This document shows positions 8,851 to 18,610 of a stretch of 64,000 nucleotides of DNA, piece after piece. This DNA comes from Sphingobacterium sp. SYP-B4668 (lineage in GTDB: Bacteria > Bacteroidota > Bacteroidia > Sphingobacteriales > Sphingobacteriaceae): the NCBI RefSeq assembly GCF_027627455.1, contig NZ_CP115483.1:992001-1056000 (forward strand), given 5' to 3'. Every line of letters starts with the position of its first letter. Position 1 is the first letter of the stretch. The notes under the pieces were generated by a model. That model was not told where the DNA came from and made no database searches. It saw only the letters and a program-made list of their open reading frames with translations. Both the position numbers and the translations under genes were made by a program.

Positions 8851-10110
8851 TTATTTCATGCTAAAGTTGTTTTCCTGTTTAAATAGATTCCAGAGCAAAA
8901 TGTATGCCTGAGCAGTTGCCAACTCTATATTCACTTGTCTATTGGTGGTGAATAAGAATTTTTTACTGATGATGTGTCCCTTACCTGCTACCGCAATCCA
9001 TACCGTGCCTACCGGTTTTTCAGTAGTTCCGCCATCAGGACCAGCTATGCCGCTAGTAGCAATAGCATAATCAGTTCCGAGACTTTGCTTCAGACCCTTC
9101 ACCATTTCGATGACAGTTTGTTCGCTGACTGCCCCAAAAGCTTGCAAGGTCGATTCCTGAACATTTAACAATTGTTTTTTCAGCACGTTGGAATAGGGAA
9201 TTATCCCACCCTTATACATTTTGCTACAACCGGGGATGGCAGTAAGTTGTGCTGCCAGAAAACCTCCAGTACAACTTTCAGCAGTAGATAAGCTGAGTCC
9301 TTTCTGTACGAATTGTTGAATGATTACCTCTTCGATACTCAAGTCTTCTATGGCTATGACGTAAGGAAGTATACGATCCACGATAGCTGATGCTATGTGA
9401 GCAGTGTTCTTTTGTAGTTGTGGTAGATGTTCTCCCAAGGCGGTGAGCCTCAGTCTCACCGAGCCATATTTGGGTAAATAGGCAAGTTTTATATAGGAAG
9501 GGAGTTTATCTTCAATATCTGCGATTTTATCTGCCAGAAAAGACTCTCCTATACCTGCAGTAATGATATTTTGTGTCCAGATGGTACCTGATTTGTATAA
9601 AGATGACAGTTTAGGTAGAACACGTTGGGTAATCAAAAATTTCATTTCGAATGGTACACCCGGGATAAATATATAGTGGGTGCCCTGATGGTGCACCCAC
9701 ATTCCTGGAGCGGTACCCACATCATTGAACAAGACTTCGCAGTTAGCAAGTATATCGGCCTGCTGCTCGTTGATGGGGAGCATCTCCAAAGATCGTTGCT
9801 CAAAAAAAGACCTCACATGACCAAGTACTACTTCGTCACGTATTAATTCTGTACCAAAAAAACTGGCTGCTGTCTTTTTGGTAATGTCGTCTTTTGTGGG
9901 ACCCAAGCCCCCTGTTACGATAACAATATCTGCTCGCTGTGAAGCCGAGGCCAAGGTGGTCAATATAGCCTCTTGATTGTCAGATATCGATGTCATCTGT
10001 ATCACAGAGATATGAATGTCTTTGAGCTGTTTGGCTATCCACGCCGAATTGGTGTCGATAATCTGTCCGATTAAGATTTCGTCACCGATGGTAATGATTT
10101 CTGCCGTCAT
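8851..10110 (-). CDS. cinA: CinA family protein (nicotinamide-nucleotide amidohydrolase)
   Basis: A 419-residue, full-length CinA. The N-terminal half is a molybdopterin-binding-like (MoCF) domain with TIGDEILIGQIIDTNSAW and GGLGPTKDD motifs; in CinA this domain has ADP-ribose/COG1058 pyrophosphatase activity. The C-terminal half is the amidohydrolase domain (STAESCTGG around residue 278; TSGIAGPDGGTTEKPVGTVW) that deamidates nicotinamide mononucleotide in NAD recycling. The gene is second in a minus-strand series lptD-cinA-E2, 39 bp after lptD. The older name 'competence/damage-inducible protein' reflects the Gram-positive regulon, not a demonstrated function here. Confidence 0.94.
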   Translation of the reverse strand: MTAEIITIGDEILIGQIIDTNSAWIAKQLKDIHISVIQMTSISDNQEAILTTLASASQRADIVIVTGGLGPTKDDITKKTAASFFGTELIRDEVVLGHVRSFFEQRSLEMLPINEQQADILANCEVLFNDVGTAPGMWVHHQGTHYIFIPGVPFEMKFLITQRVLPKLSSLYKSGTIWTQNIITAGIGESFLADKIADIEDKLPSYIKLAYLPKYGSVRLRLTALGEHLPQLQKNTAHIASAIVDRILPYVIAIEDLSIEEVIIQQFVQKGLSLSTAESCTGGFLAAQLTAIPGCSKMYKGGIIPYSNVLKKQLLNVQESTLQAFGAVSEQTVIEMVKGLKQSLGTDYAIATSGIAGPDGGTTEKPVGTVWIAVAGKGHIISKKFLFTTNRQVNIELATAQAYILLWNLFKQENNFSMK

Positions 10111-10149
10111 TGATTTAGATATTTAGATTCAGCAGTAGCCTAGCCCGTA

Positions 10150-12786
10150 TTAATATCTGCTGAAGCTACTGTTACGTTTGGATAATTTCAGATCTTGTAA
10201 AACAGATGCTTTGGCCCGGATAGTGATGTTGTAGCTTTTGTACTGTCCGAAGGGAACCCATCCCACAGACATATCCCAGCAGTGTAAATCTCTGTAAATT
10301 TGGAATTGCGTCATGGAAAGTTGTTTGGCCTTAAGGTCATAGCCTGAGTTAAATTGCACCTTCCATTTAGGGGTAACGTTAAAGTCTCCGTGTACATTGA
10401 CAGTCGCGGTGATGTTGGACTCTAGGCCTGGTTTGCTATATTGAAAACTAAAAGATCCAGCAAGATTCCACGGGATATTAAAATCGACGAATGCATTGGG
10501 ATTGGAGCTGATTCTAGATAGTGCCTCGGCCTGTTCCGGTGTCATGTTAGGCGCCGTATTTCGGAGCGAATCGATATTTTGATTACGACTCTTGGAAGCG
10601 TTGGGATTAAAACTATAGTCGAATGAGAAACCAAAATTGGTCAGTCGCGCCAATTTACCATCTTTAAGAGCATAGCGATCTATCTTTTGGCCGAATCTAT
10701 CCATGCTGTAAGGGTCTAAGGATCCATTGAAGTTAATATTCACTTTTTCCTTAAATAAAGCGGTCCGTCCTGAAAATCCTATGGGTGAAAGTTTTAAGGA
10801 GTCAGCTACGAAGTTGTAATTCCCACTAAAAGTCAATCCCTGTAAAATAGGTATTTTTTTAATTCCGTTATTGGCAGTATCTGTCTTGCTTAATATTTTA
10901 GCTTCAAGATTATTATCTACGGAGAAACCTATACCCATGGATCTGCCAGACCCTGGTCCTCCGAAAATTCCGTTCTGAAAGATGGAATAACGATCTGTTC
11001 TACCGGTAGATAAATTGGTGTAGTCTCTGTAGAAACCAAAAGAAGGGTCTGAAAAATCAGGCCGATAATTGAGGTTGATAGAGGGAGTGACCACATGGCG
11101 AATGGCTTCAATCTTTCCTATTTTTGGATACATACCGTATACCTTGGTCGAGAGTCCTGTCGAGAAAGAATAGTCATATGCACGGTTGAATCCCTGTACA
11201 GTATCTACCATCTCTTTATATCCGCCCGGTTCATTGAGATTGAATTTACGGATACTTTGCAAGTACCACCGTTCGGTATAATTAACACTTGTGTTGAATT
11301 GAAAATGCTTAAATGCATTTAAGGAAAGGCTTATTGGGATGGAGTGTTGGAATCCGTTCGTGAATTTCTTCAAGCCTTCTTTAGTGAAAAGTATGGAATC
11401 TCCAGCTGTTATAGAATTACGTCCCTGTAAGCTGTATCCTACATTAATACGTTGATACCATTTTTGCTCGCCTACCCTTTGTTTACTGTCGAAGGGGTTG
11501 AACGAAGCTACGTTCAAACTGAAGGAAGGTAATTCTAAAGAAACTTGTCCTGTGGCCATATCCTGTCTATGGCTTAGACTGGATGTAAAGTTTACTTTGC
11601 CATCCGCAAATACTTTTCCATAACTAATGGACGACGACATGTTATTACGTGTCAAATCTTGGTAGCTATTGGTCGTATTTACACCTGTCCTTCTGAAATA
11701 GGAGCTCGTACCGAAATTTACGGATGCACTGAAAGAGGTCCCTGGATTGGCTTCTTGACGTTGTGTATGATTCCAAGTGACATTGAAATCCTTATTGGAA
11801 CCGTAATCATCTGTTCCTTCTACACCTGTTTTTGTAGATGCATAACGGAGATTAAATCCTCCGTTGTATTTGTAATTTACTTTGTATTGCGTGTTGACCG
11901 AGGCTTCCCACGAACCTTTCGAGTAAAGAGTTCCTCGTATTTCACTATCCCAATAGTCATTGAATGCTAAATACCAACCCGCATCACGTATGGCAAACCC
12001 TCGCGTAGCATCTTCACCAAACGAAGGGAAGAGAAAGCCTGATGAACGTTTGTTTGGCTTCGGGAAAAAGCCGAAAGGGATGGCGACAAATTTGACGGGT
12101 ATATTTTCTACCACCAAGTAGGTAGGACCTGCAATGATTTGATTCTTAGTGACTATACCTTTTGAAATCTGAAGTCCAAAATGGGTGTGAGGGTAGGGGA
12201 GGTCACAGGTACTGTAGAGTCCTTGATATATGGACATCTCGTCATACATGTTTTTACGGACAATCTTGGCTTGTATGTACCCTCCATCGACCTCTGTCAT
12301 GATACCAAAGGTATTACCTTCCATAGTCTTGTAGTTGTAGGTAAGGGAGTCTACAGATTTTGGTGTCTCATTTGGAAAAAGGACGACCGGGCGACCCACA
12401 TATTTGCCGTTATGATCAATGACGCCACTGGCAAATAGTTCGTTGGTATTACGGTTCAATCGGATATAATCTGCAGAAAGTTCAAAATCCTGATACTTCA
12501 CTTTGGCTCCTTTGTACAAGTGGGTAATGTTTTTATCAACCTGTGTATACTGACTGTCTACGGCAACAATACTCACCATGGCTTGGAGGCCATCTTTATC
12601 TTTAACAATGACAGAGTCACGTATACTATCTTGTTGCACTACTTTTGTGCTGTCCGAAAGGGTCTTGGAAGTGTCTTGAGCGTTCGGAATCACAGTTTTT
12701 GAAGGAGTGACTTCTTGTGCATTCACCAAGGAAAAGCACATGATGAGAAGTAATAAATATGTTAAAAAGTCCGTTAACGCCTTCAA
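10150..12786 (-). CDS. lptD: LPS-assembly outer-membrane protein LptD (OstA-like)
   Basis: An 878-residue protein starting at a TTG codon (12784-12786); an in-frame stop lies just upstream and no ATG gives a complete signal peptide. Residues 1-23 form a signal peptide (hydrophobic LLLLIMCFSLVNA). Next is an OstA/LptA-like beta-jellyroll (about residues 70-160, with YKGAKVKYQDFELSADYIRL), then a long barrel with many aromatic-ended strands. LptD inserts lipopolysaccharide into the outer leaflet, fed by the Lpt bridge. The sequence is the Bacteroidota type, lacking the four-cysteine arrangement known from E. coli. Divergent from an amidase and an MCE gene, a grouping of envelope functions. Confidence 0.88.
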   Translation of the reverse strand: MKALTDFLTYLLLLIMCFSLVNAQEVTPSKTVIPNAQDTSKTLSDSTKVVQQDSIRDSVIVKDKDGLQAMVSIVAVDSQYTQVDKNITHLYKGAKVKYQDFELSADYIRLNRNTNELFASGVIDHNGKYVGRPVVLFPNETPKSVDSLTYNYKTMEGNTFGIMTEVDGGYIQAKIVRKNMYDEMSIYQGLYSTCDLPYPHTHFGLQISKGIVTKNQIIAGPTYLVVENIPVKFVAIPFGFFPKPNKRSSGFLFPSFGEDATRGFAIRDAGWYLAFNDYWDSEIRGTLYSKGSWEASVNTQYKVNYKYNGGFNLRYASTKTGVEGTDDYGSNKDFNVTWNHTQRQEANPGTSFSASVNFGTSSYFRRTGVNTTNSYQDLTRNNMSSSISYGKVFADGKVNFTSSLSHRQDMATGQVSLELPSFSLNVASFNPFDSKQRVGEQKWYQRINVGYSLQGRNSITAGDSILFTKEGLKKFTNGFQHSIPISLSLNAFKHFQFNTSVNYTERWYLQSIRKFNLNEPGGYKEMVDTVQGFNRAYDYSFSTGLSTKVYGMYPKIGKIEAIRHVVTPSINLNYRPDFSDPSFGFYRDYTNLSTGRTDRYSIFQNGIFGGPGSGRSMGIGFSVDNNLEAKILSKTDTANNGIKKIPILQGLTFSGNYNFVADSLKLSPIGFSGRTALFKEKVNINFNGSLDPYSMDRFGQKIDRYALKDGKLARLTNFGFSFDYSFNPNASKSRNQNIDSLRNTAPNMTPEQAEALSRISSNPNAFVDFNIPWNLAGSFSFQYSKPGLESNITATVNVHGDFNVTPKWKVQFNSGYDLKAKQLSMTQFQIYRDLHCWDMSVGWVPFGQYKSYNITIRAKASVLQDLKLSKRNSSFSRY

Positions 12787-12833
12787 AATTGATAATGAAT
12801 ATTATTTTTGTGATAAAGATAAACTCTTGGCTG

Positions 12834-12841
12834 CAAAATTA
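12834..12841 (-). promoter_or_regulatory. Candidate -7 box for lptD
   Basis: On the minus strand this reads TAATTTTG, a match to TAnnTTTG, 47 bp before the lptD TTG start. No good -33 TTG is found at the standard spacing. A second, weaker candidate (TATCTTTA) lies 20 bp closer to the gene. Confidence 0.35.
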
Positions 12842-12959
12842 GTCAAAAAAGATGTAGAAAAAACAGCTGTTTTAATGTTAAATAATGCTAAATGGTTTAT
12901 TTTTGCGTTTTAATCAAAAGAGCTCATCTTGAGTTCGTTTAAATAAGATAAGATATCAC

Positions 12960-13814
12960 ATGGAAATAAAAATGATTCTAACAAAATCTAAGCTCATCAC
13001 ATTCTCTTTACTAGTCACTATTTCTCTCCTCCCTTTTTTTGGTCAAGCACAGAGTCAGTCCGCATATAAAGTTAAAACCATTGTCATCGATGCGGGACAC
13101 GGAGGGCATGACTCGGGAGCTAAAGGGCATCAGACATTGGAAAAGCACTTGGCTCTACAGGTGGCTTTGAAGCTGGGAAAACTTATAGAAGCCGAGCTAC
13201 CAGGAGTGAAGGTGTTATACACCCGTAAAACAGATGAATTCGTGGAACTTTATAAGCGTATTTACTACGCAAATGATAACCATGCAGACCTTTTTATTTC
13301 TATCCATTGTAACTCTGGAGGGGTTAGTCGAGTGACCTCGCGTAATAAAAAAGGAAAGCGTGTTACCTCTTCAGTACTCAATACCTCTGCCAAAGGTACA
13401 GAAACGTTGGTTTCAGGATATGGGCGCTTAGGAGAGCAAGATGCCGCCATACGGGAGAATGCATCCCTATTATTAGAATCCAACTATAAGGACAACTATC
13501 AAGGATTTGACCCCAAAGATCCAGAGAGTTACATTGTGTTTTCTCTAATGAAAAATCAGTTCCGTGATCAAAGTATCAAGTTGGCCTCATATATGCAAAA
13601 TGAATATGTGAAATCTGGACGTACCAATAGAGGCGTTTGGGAGAAAAGTTTGGCGGTACTTGCTCGTGCGGGTATGCCAGCTGTCCTAACGGAGATTGGT
13701 TTCATCAGTAATCCGGCCGAGGAAGAGTTTATGATGACTGATGCAGGGCAGAATGAAATCACTCAGAATCTGTTGAATGCAATAAAAACCTTCAAAAGAA
13801 GTGTCGAACGGTAA
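12960..13814 (+). CDS. N-acetylmuramoyl-L-alanine amidase (Amidase_3 type)
   Basis: A 284-residue exported zinc hydrolase that cuts the MurNAc-L-Ala bond of peptidoglycan. After a signal peptide (cleavage near GQAQS, about residue 30) the catalytic fold shows the family zinc-ligand motifs: IDAGHGGHDSGA, an EKHLALQVALKL helix, ISIHCNS, and the catalytic Glu in TEIGFISN. A roughly 70-residue insertion (NTSAKGTETLVSG...) between the HCNS motif and the C-terminal half contains the family's KGTE motif and probably forms the regulatory helix over the active site. ATG at 12972 (MILTKSK...) is an alternative start. A TATTTTTG -7-like box is at 12898-12905. The MCE gene follows after 68 bp. Confidence 0.92.
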   Translation: MEIKMILTKSKLITFSLLVTISLLPFFGQAQSQSAYKVKTIVIDAGHGGHDSGAKGHQTLEKHLALQVALKLGKLIEAELPGVKVLYTRKTDEFVELYKRIYYANDNHADLFISIHCNSGGVSRVTSRNKKGKRVTSSVLNTSAKGTETLVSGYGRLGEQDAAIRENASLLLESNYKDNYQGFDPKDPESYIVFSLMKNQFRDQSIKLASYMQNEYVKSGRTNRGVWEKSLAVLARAGMPAVLTEIGFISNPAEEEFMMTDAGQNEITQNLLNAIKTFKRSVER

Positions 13815-13882
13815 ACAATTCCTATATTAGAGTGTTGTTTAGAGTAGTTTTGATTTCTTTAAGTTTGTAATAAGATACGATT

Positions 13883-14830
13883 TTGAAAATAGCGAATGAA
13901 ACCAAGGTAGGGGCATTGACCGTCGTTGCCATAGCATTATTATTTATAGGCTACAGTTTTTTAAAGGGAAATGATGTCTTTAGCAGCGAAAATTCTTTTT
14001 ATACCGTTTATGGAAACGTTGACGGATTGGCCGTGTCTAAACCTGTGACGGTCAATGGATACCAAATAGGTCGAGTCTCCAAAATGACCTTGATGACAGA
14101 TGGTCAAATCAGGACTGAATTTAAAATTAAAAAAGAATATGAAATCCCCTCGAATACCGTCGCTCGTATTATGAGCGCGGATTTATTGGGAAGTAAGATT
14201 ATTGTTTTTGATTTAGGTAATAGTACGACGATGGCCAAAGATGGAGATCCTCTCACATCTGATGTTCAACAAAATCTCATGGAGAAGGTAGAACCACTTC
14301 AAAAGAAAGTTGAAAATATAGCATCACGCCTTGATTCTGTATTGTTTGCCGTAAATTCAATTTTAAACAAAGACTTTCAAAAGGATCTTCAAAAGAGTAT
14401 GCACAGTGTGTCAGTATCCATGAAGAATATAGAAGGTATTACAGGGGAAGTCAATAATCTCCTCGGTACCGAGCGTGTACGATTGAGTCGTATCATGGCC
14501 AATCTGGAATCCATAACGACCAACTTTAAGACCAATGGTAAGAAGCTCGATCAGGTTATGAACAATCTCGATGCTATGTCTGACCAGCTGGCTAAAACGG
14601 AGTTTAAAGCAACTGTTGACAACGCGAATAAAGCCATGCAAGATGTGCAATCCATTACAGATAAAATTAATTCAGGAAAAGGGTCAATTGGTTTATTGAT
14701 CAATGATGATGAACTCTATAATAATCTTAACAACGCTTCCCGTGATTTGGATCATTTGATTAAGGATGTAAAAGAAAGACCAAGTCGATACATTCGGCTG
14801 TCGATTTTTGGCAAGAAAGACACCAAATAG
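13883..14830 (+). CDS. MlaD family protein (MCE domain), lipid-transfer ABC system component
   Basis: A 315-residue protein starting at TTG (13883-13885); no in-frame ATG precedes the conserved N-terminus. It has one membrane anchor (about residues 10-26), then an MCE domain (about 36-115: VYGNVDGLAVSKPVTVNGYQ...GSKIIVF), then a long, mostly alpha-helical tail (about 125-300). MCE proteins form periplasmic hexamers that shuttle phospholipids between inner and outer membranes, anchored to an MlaE/MlaF-type ABC transporter. No permease or ATPase gene is adjacent. A TAGTTTTG -7-like box lies at 13845-13852, so it may have its own promoter as well as read-through from the amidase. Confidence 0.9.
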   Translation: MKIANETKVGALTVVAIALLFIGYSFLKGNDVFSSENSFYTVYGNVDGLAVSKPVTVNGYQIGRVSKMTLMTDGQIRTEFKIKKEYEIPSNTVARIMSADLLGSKIIVFDLGNSTTMAKDGDPLTSDVQQNLMEKVEPLQKKVENIASRLDSVLFAVNSILNKDFQKDLQKSMHSVSVSMKNIEGITGEVNNLLGTERVRLSRIMANLESITTNFKTNGKKLDQVMNNLDAMSDQLAKTEFKATVDNANKAMQDVQSITDKINSGKGSIGLLINDDELYNNLNNASRDLDHLIKDVKERPSRYIRLSIFGKKDTK

Positions 14831-14840
14831 GCAACTTTAA

Positions 14841-14892
14841 TATAACAATAGAAAGGGGACATGAAATTTCATGTCCCCTTTCTATTGTTATA
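14841..14892. terminator. Bidirectional terminator: 52-bp perfect palindrome
   Basis: Every base from 14841 to 14892 pairs with its mirror (two 26-base arms, centre AAATTT). The GC core (AAAGGGGACATGA) is flanked by TATTGTTATA/TATAACAATA ends, giving U-rich 3' sides both ways. The right arm contains the TAA stop of the S9 peptidase gene (complement of 14888-14890). The left arm begins 10 bp after the MCE gene's stop. Confidence 0.88.
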
Positions 14893-16987
14893 AGGTTTCC
14901 TTCAGCCAGCCAAAGAATTCCCTCTGCCATACTTGAGCGTTGTGACCGGAGAGAACCCAATGATTTTCGTCAGGCAGATAGACCAGTCTGCTTTTGATTT
15001 TTTTGAGTTGAGCTAGTTGAAAAGCTGCCAATCCCTGTCCAATTGGTACACGATAATCTTTTCCTCCTTGAAAGATAAGGATTGGAGTATGCCATTTGTC
15101 AGCATATTCAATTGGGTTGAATTCATGATAGGTTTTCGCATTATTCTTGTCCCAAAACGGACCTCCCAGGTCGTGGTTGGCAAAAAATAGTTCTTCCGTT
15201 GTACCGTACCAACTACGCATATCAAATAGTCCATTGTGAGCGATAAAGGATTTAAATCTATTCTCATGTACACCCGCTAGCATGTAGACTGAGTAGCCTC
15301 CATAGCTTGCCCCGATTGCTGCCCTTCTACTTGTATCCACATAGTGCTCTTTTGATATGTCGTCGATAGCTGCTAGGTAATCCCGGATAGGCTGACCACC
15401 CCAATCCTTTGAGATATCTTCATTCCATTTAACTCCCCACCCAGGCATTCCCCGACGATTGGGAGCGATGACGATGTACCCTTGTGAAGCAATTAATTGT
15501 AAGTTCCAGCGAAACGAATAGAATTGAGTCAATGCTGACTGAGGCCCACCTTCACAATACAAGATAGTTGGGTACTTTTTTGTCGCATCAAAATTTGGAG
15601 GATAGATTACCCAAGAAAAGAGGTCGGCTCCGTCAGAGGTTTTGCTGACTCTGGATATCACCTCATTTTCATAAATACCACTATACAAATCATTATTTAC
15701 TTTGGTGATGGGACTTAACGTTTTTTTGCTGAGGTCGAAGCGGTACACCTCGGGTGCGTGTGTCAATTTAGTAGAGGTGACGACCAATGCATTGTCGATC
15801 ATTCCTACAATCCCTGTGATGTCAAATTGACCTGCGCTTAGTTGTGTGATAGTGGGAAGCGATTTGTTTTTCAAGTTTGTAGGGATAGTCAACTCGAAAA
15901 GCTGCACAGTTCCTTTCGTTGGAGCTGTAAAGTAGATTCGACGATTGTCCGTGCTCCAAATAAAAGAGTTGACCGTGCCATCCCAATGCGCAGTGAGATT
16001 CAAGCGAATAGCACTCGCTTTATCAAATAAGATAATGTCGTTTTTATCTGCCTCATAGCCATCTGTCTTCATGCTTAGCCAAGTTAGTTTCGAGCCATTC
16101 GGACTGTAGGTCGGTGAGGTGTCGTAGCCATTCATGCCCTCCGTCAGATTGACCGTCTGTTTGCTGGTTAGGTCGTATCTATAAATATCGGTATTGGTAC
16201 TTATGGCATAGTCTGTCCCAAATTTCTTCTTAGCAACGTATAGGACCGATTTGCTGTCGGGGGACCAGGCAAAGTCCTCGGCTCCTCCAAATGGCATTTG
16301 CGGGCTATAGAATGGTTCATCCTGTAGTAAATCAATAGGTTGTCCAATAACGCCATCTGAATAAGAGGCTACAAATGGATGGTTGAACTTCCCATTATTG
16401 AAAGTATCCCAATGGCGGTAGTCCAAGTTGTCATAAATATAGACGTCGGATTTTGGTAGGTCAGGATGACGGTCAGGACTGTGGTATTTTTTGATTAAAA
16501 CTGGTTGACTGAAAAGGATAAACCTACCGTCGGGCGACAATTTTACATTTTCCAGGTCAGTGTTTCCTTTTGTCAATTGTACAGCTGAGTTACCGTTAAT
16601 GTTTCTTTTCCATAGTTGTCCTTTCAGTAAATAGATGATATCTCCGTTGTTGGCAATGTGTACTACTGACTCACCACCTTTTGCTGTAGAGAATGGGGTA
16701 GGAAGGCCCCCAGCGACAGGGACGGTAAAGAGATTTTTTTCGGAAGCGTTGCTTTCCAAATCGTATTGCGAAACTGCGTAGATTAAAGATTTGCCGTCAG
16801 TTGTGAGCCCCTCTGCAGACACGCGTCCTAGTTTCCACAGCATCTCGGGGGAAAGTGGCGCCGAGTTGGATTGATTCGCCATGCGATGATCGATTAAAGA
16901 TTTGTTTATCATTTTCTCGGGAGCCCGTTGAGCTACCGCGAACGCTGAAATCGAAACCATAGCGATGGCTAATATTTCTTTCTTCAT
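14888..16987 (-). CDS. Secreted S9 family (prolyl oligopeptidase-type) serine peptidase
   Basis: I start at the ATG at 16987, which gives a clean signal peptide (MKKEILAIAMVSISAFAVAQ) and 699 residues; an upstream in-frame ATG at 17044 would add 19 residues before it. The middle is a WD40-like/beta-propeller region with repeated LSPDGRFILFS, WSPDSKSVLYVA and YSPNGSKLTW motifs. The C-terminal alpha/beta-hydrolase has the nucleophile motif GASYGGYS, a GGKDYRVP Asp motif and the catalytic His in ENHWV. It probably trims oligopeptides in the periplasm. The DPP-IV/acylaminoacyl-peptidase distinction cannot be made by eye. Its stop lies in the 52-bp palindrome shared with the MCE gene. Confidence 0.93.
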   Translation of the reverse strand: MKKEILAIAMVSISAFAVAQRAPEKMINKSLIDHRMANQSNSAPLSPEMLWKLGRVSAEGLTTDGKSLIYAVSQYDLESNASEKNLFTVPVAGGLPTPFSTAKGGESVVHIANNGDIIYLLKGQLWKRNINGNSAVQLTKGNTDLENVKLSPDGRFILFSQPVLIKKYHSPDRHPDLPKSDVYIYDNLDYRHWDTFNNGKFNHPFVASYSDGVIGQPIDLLQDEPFYSPQMPFGGAEDFAWSPDSKSVLYVAKKKFGTDYAISTNTDIYRYDLTSKQTVNLTEGMNGYDTSPTYSPNGSKLTWLSMKTDGYEADKNDIILFDKASAIRLNLTAHWDGTVNSFIWSTDNRRIYFTAPTKGTVQLFELTIPTNLKNKSLPTITQLSAGQFDITGIVGMIDNALVVTSTKLTHAPEVYRFDLSKKTLSPITKVNNDLYSGIYENEVISRVSKTSDGADLFSWVIYPPNFDATKKYPTILYCEGGPQSALTQFYSFRWNLQLIASQGYIVIAPNRRGMPGWGVKWNEDISKDWGGQPIRDYLAAIDDISKEHYVDTSRRAAIGASYGGYSVYMLAGVHENRFKSFIAHNGLFDMRSWYGTTEELFFANHDLGGPFWDKNNAKTYHEFNPIEYADKWHTPILIFQGGKDYRVPIGQGLAAFQLAQLKKIKSRLVYLPDENHWVLSGHNAQVWQREFFGWLKETL

Positions 16988-17123
16988 AAATGTTGAATAT
17001 GCGTAATCCTGCAAGTTACTAAAAGCCTTTAAAAACAGGAACAAATCTCCTTATTTATGCAAGAATAGTATCCATATGGATGTGATATATAGTCGGATGA
17101 AATACATGCAGGAAGTATCTTAA

Positions 17124-17147
17124 TGGGGCTTCTTTGAAGAAGCCCCA
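17124..17147 (-). terminator. Terminator candidate after creD
   Basis: An 11-bp perfect stem (17124-17134 with 17137-17147; core GGGGCTTCTT) separated by only two bases, starting 6 bp past the creD stop. The minus-strand sequence after the stem (ATTAAGAT) lacks a strong U-run, so it may act as a transcript-end stabiliser rather than a classic intrinsic terminator. Confidence 0.6.
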
Positions 17148-17152
17148 AGTTG

Positions 17153-18592
17153 TTATTTATTGTCAAATTGATACCAATTGATTTTCGTAGAGAAGCGCAT
17201 TAATACCGCTAGGATGATGAATATGCCAATTGTGCCAACAATTAGTGAAAGATCACGGAGTTGCATAAGTACAAATATAAAGGCATAGAATGTAGAAAGG
17301 ATGGCCGCAAATACCAACGCGGTTTTGGTTTGTTTGACAATGCCTTTTATAAATGTGGCAATCAAAGAGACGGTAGCCGCACCAGCTATGATATACGCCC
17401 AATTAAATCCGATTTGCTCGCTGAAAGCTAGTAATAAAGAATAGAAAAGAACCATAGCCGCGCCAATCAAAATGTATTGTATGATATGGATTCGTTGCTT
17501 TTTGATGATTTCGGTGAAGAGTAAAGCTGTGAATGTAAGCAGTATCACTAACAATCCGTATTTCGCGACCCTAGTGGTCTTTTGATAGTTATTGACCTCG
17601 GGTAAGAAGTTGATTGACACCATATCATCATTGGTTAAGATTTGATTGCGATCCGATGACGTAGATGCCGGTTCGGGGTACGCTGTCGTATTGGTAAAGT
17701 CAGATGAGGCATTGGTATCGAATAGATAGAGGCTTGCGGCATTCCCAGTCCATGCTTGTGGCAGTTTACGACTGAAACTCGGGATGCTCCATTGTGCGGA
17801 GAAGCTATTGGTAGATACATTCCTGTTTTCAGGTAGGAAGGCACCATCGAAACTAGGGTTTGACCAGTCTCCGGTTACCGAAATCTGTGTTTGCGCCGCC
17901 AAAGGTAGGAAGTTTAAAGATTTAGATCCTTTTAAGTTAAATTGTATTTCGAATTTCTGTTTTGTATCGATTAAGCTTTTAATATTTACGGGTGCAGTCA
18001 ATGTCTGAGGAAATAGTTTTAGATTGTTGAAATCTGTCTCTAGATGTAGGCTTTGGTCTCCCCACGACAGGTTGGGTGCGGACTTTAGGCCCTTAAAATC
18101 TTCTACACCAAAAATAATTTTCGATTGATCCCACATGATGTCCGCTACATTTACACCTAATTTGGCCAAATCTACTTGGTCGAAATCACCTGACATCTTT
18201 AATTTGGTATTGTATACCACGACATCATATATTCCTCTCTTTAACGACTCTGGTGTCACCTTGCTGTCTATTTTGATTTGGTTGGGAAGTACAAAGACCC
18301 ACTCAGTGGTCTTGACTTTTGTACTAATTTTGGTGTTGGCTTGGACAGTCACTTCATCCACGATTTTGCTGTAAGGAATAGCTAGTACGGGTGTGCCAAC
18401 AACCTGCTGCTTCCCCCATTTTAACGCAATCTCGCTATGGACTTCCTGCTCTCTGTACTTTCTTTCATCAATAAGCTCACTGACCCAATGCATCGGAATC
18501 AGCATAAATAGGATGAGGAATAAGATGAGCATTAGCTTCACGACGACTGATTGTGCTAGTTTTTCAAAAAGTGTTTTTTCTTTAGTTTTCAT
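17153..18592 (-). CDS. creD: Inner-membrane protein CreD
   Basis: A 479-residue protein with the CreD layout. It has an N-terminal membrane helix (about residues 18-38, ending IPMHWVSELI), then an RxxYREQEV segment. A large periplasmic domain (about 40-340) contains the typical LPNQIKIDSKVTPESLKRGIYDVVVY and NFLPLAAQTQI stretches. A C-terminal block of about six membrane helices (345-470) follows. In Proteobacteria CreD is controlled by CreBC and linked to envelope stress and beta-lactam tolerance; no creBC is here. Instead it follows a winged-helix regulator and a six-helix membrane protein, and its start is preceded by a palindrome identical in its arms to the one before the first gene of the module. 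Confidence 0.93.
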   Translation of the reverse strand: MKTKEKTLFEKLAQSVVVKLMLILFLILFMLIPMHWVSELIDERKYREQEVHSEIALKWGKQQVVGTPVLAIPYSKIVDEVTVQANTKISTKVKTTEWVFVLPNQIKIDSKVTPESLKRGIYDVVVYNTKLKMSGDFDQVDLAKLGVNVADIMWDQSKIIFGVEDFKGLKSAPNLSWGDQSLHLETDFNNLKLFPQTLTAPVNIKSLIDTKQKFEIQFNLKGSKSLNFLPLAAQTQISVTGDWSNPSFDGAFLPENRNVSTNSFSAQWSIPSFSRKLPQAWTGNAASLYLFDTNASSDFTNTTAYPEPASTSSDRNQILTNDDMVSINFLPEVNNYQKTTRVAKYGLLVILLTFTALLFTEIIKKQRIHIIQYILIGAAMVLFYSLLLAFSEQIGFNWAYIIAGAATVSLIATFIKGIVKQTKTALVFAAILSTFYAFIFVLMQLRDLSLIVGTIGIFIILAVLMRFSTKINWYQFDNK

Positions 18593-18610
18593 TTTATGTA
18601 TTTTAAAAGT

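Noticed and set aside
12707..12913. A 68-residue plus-strand Lys-rich ORF between lptD and the amidase gene
   Set aside because: It overlaps the lptD 5' end and its promoter region and shows no conserved features.
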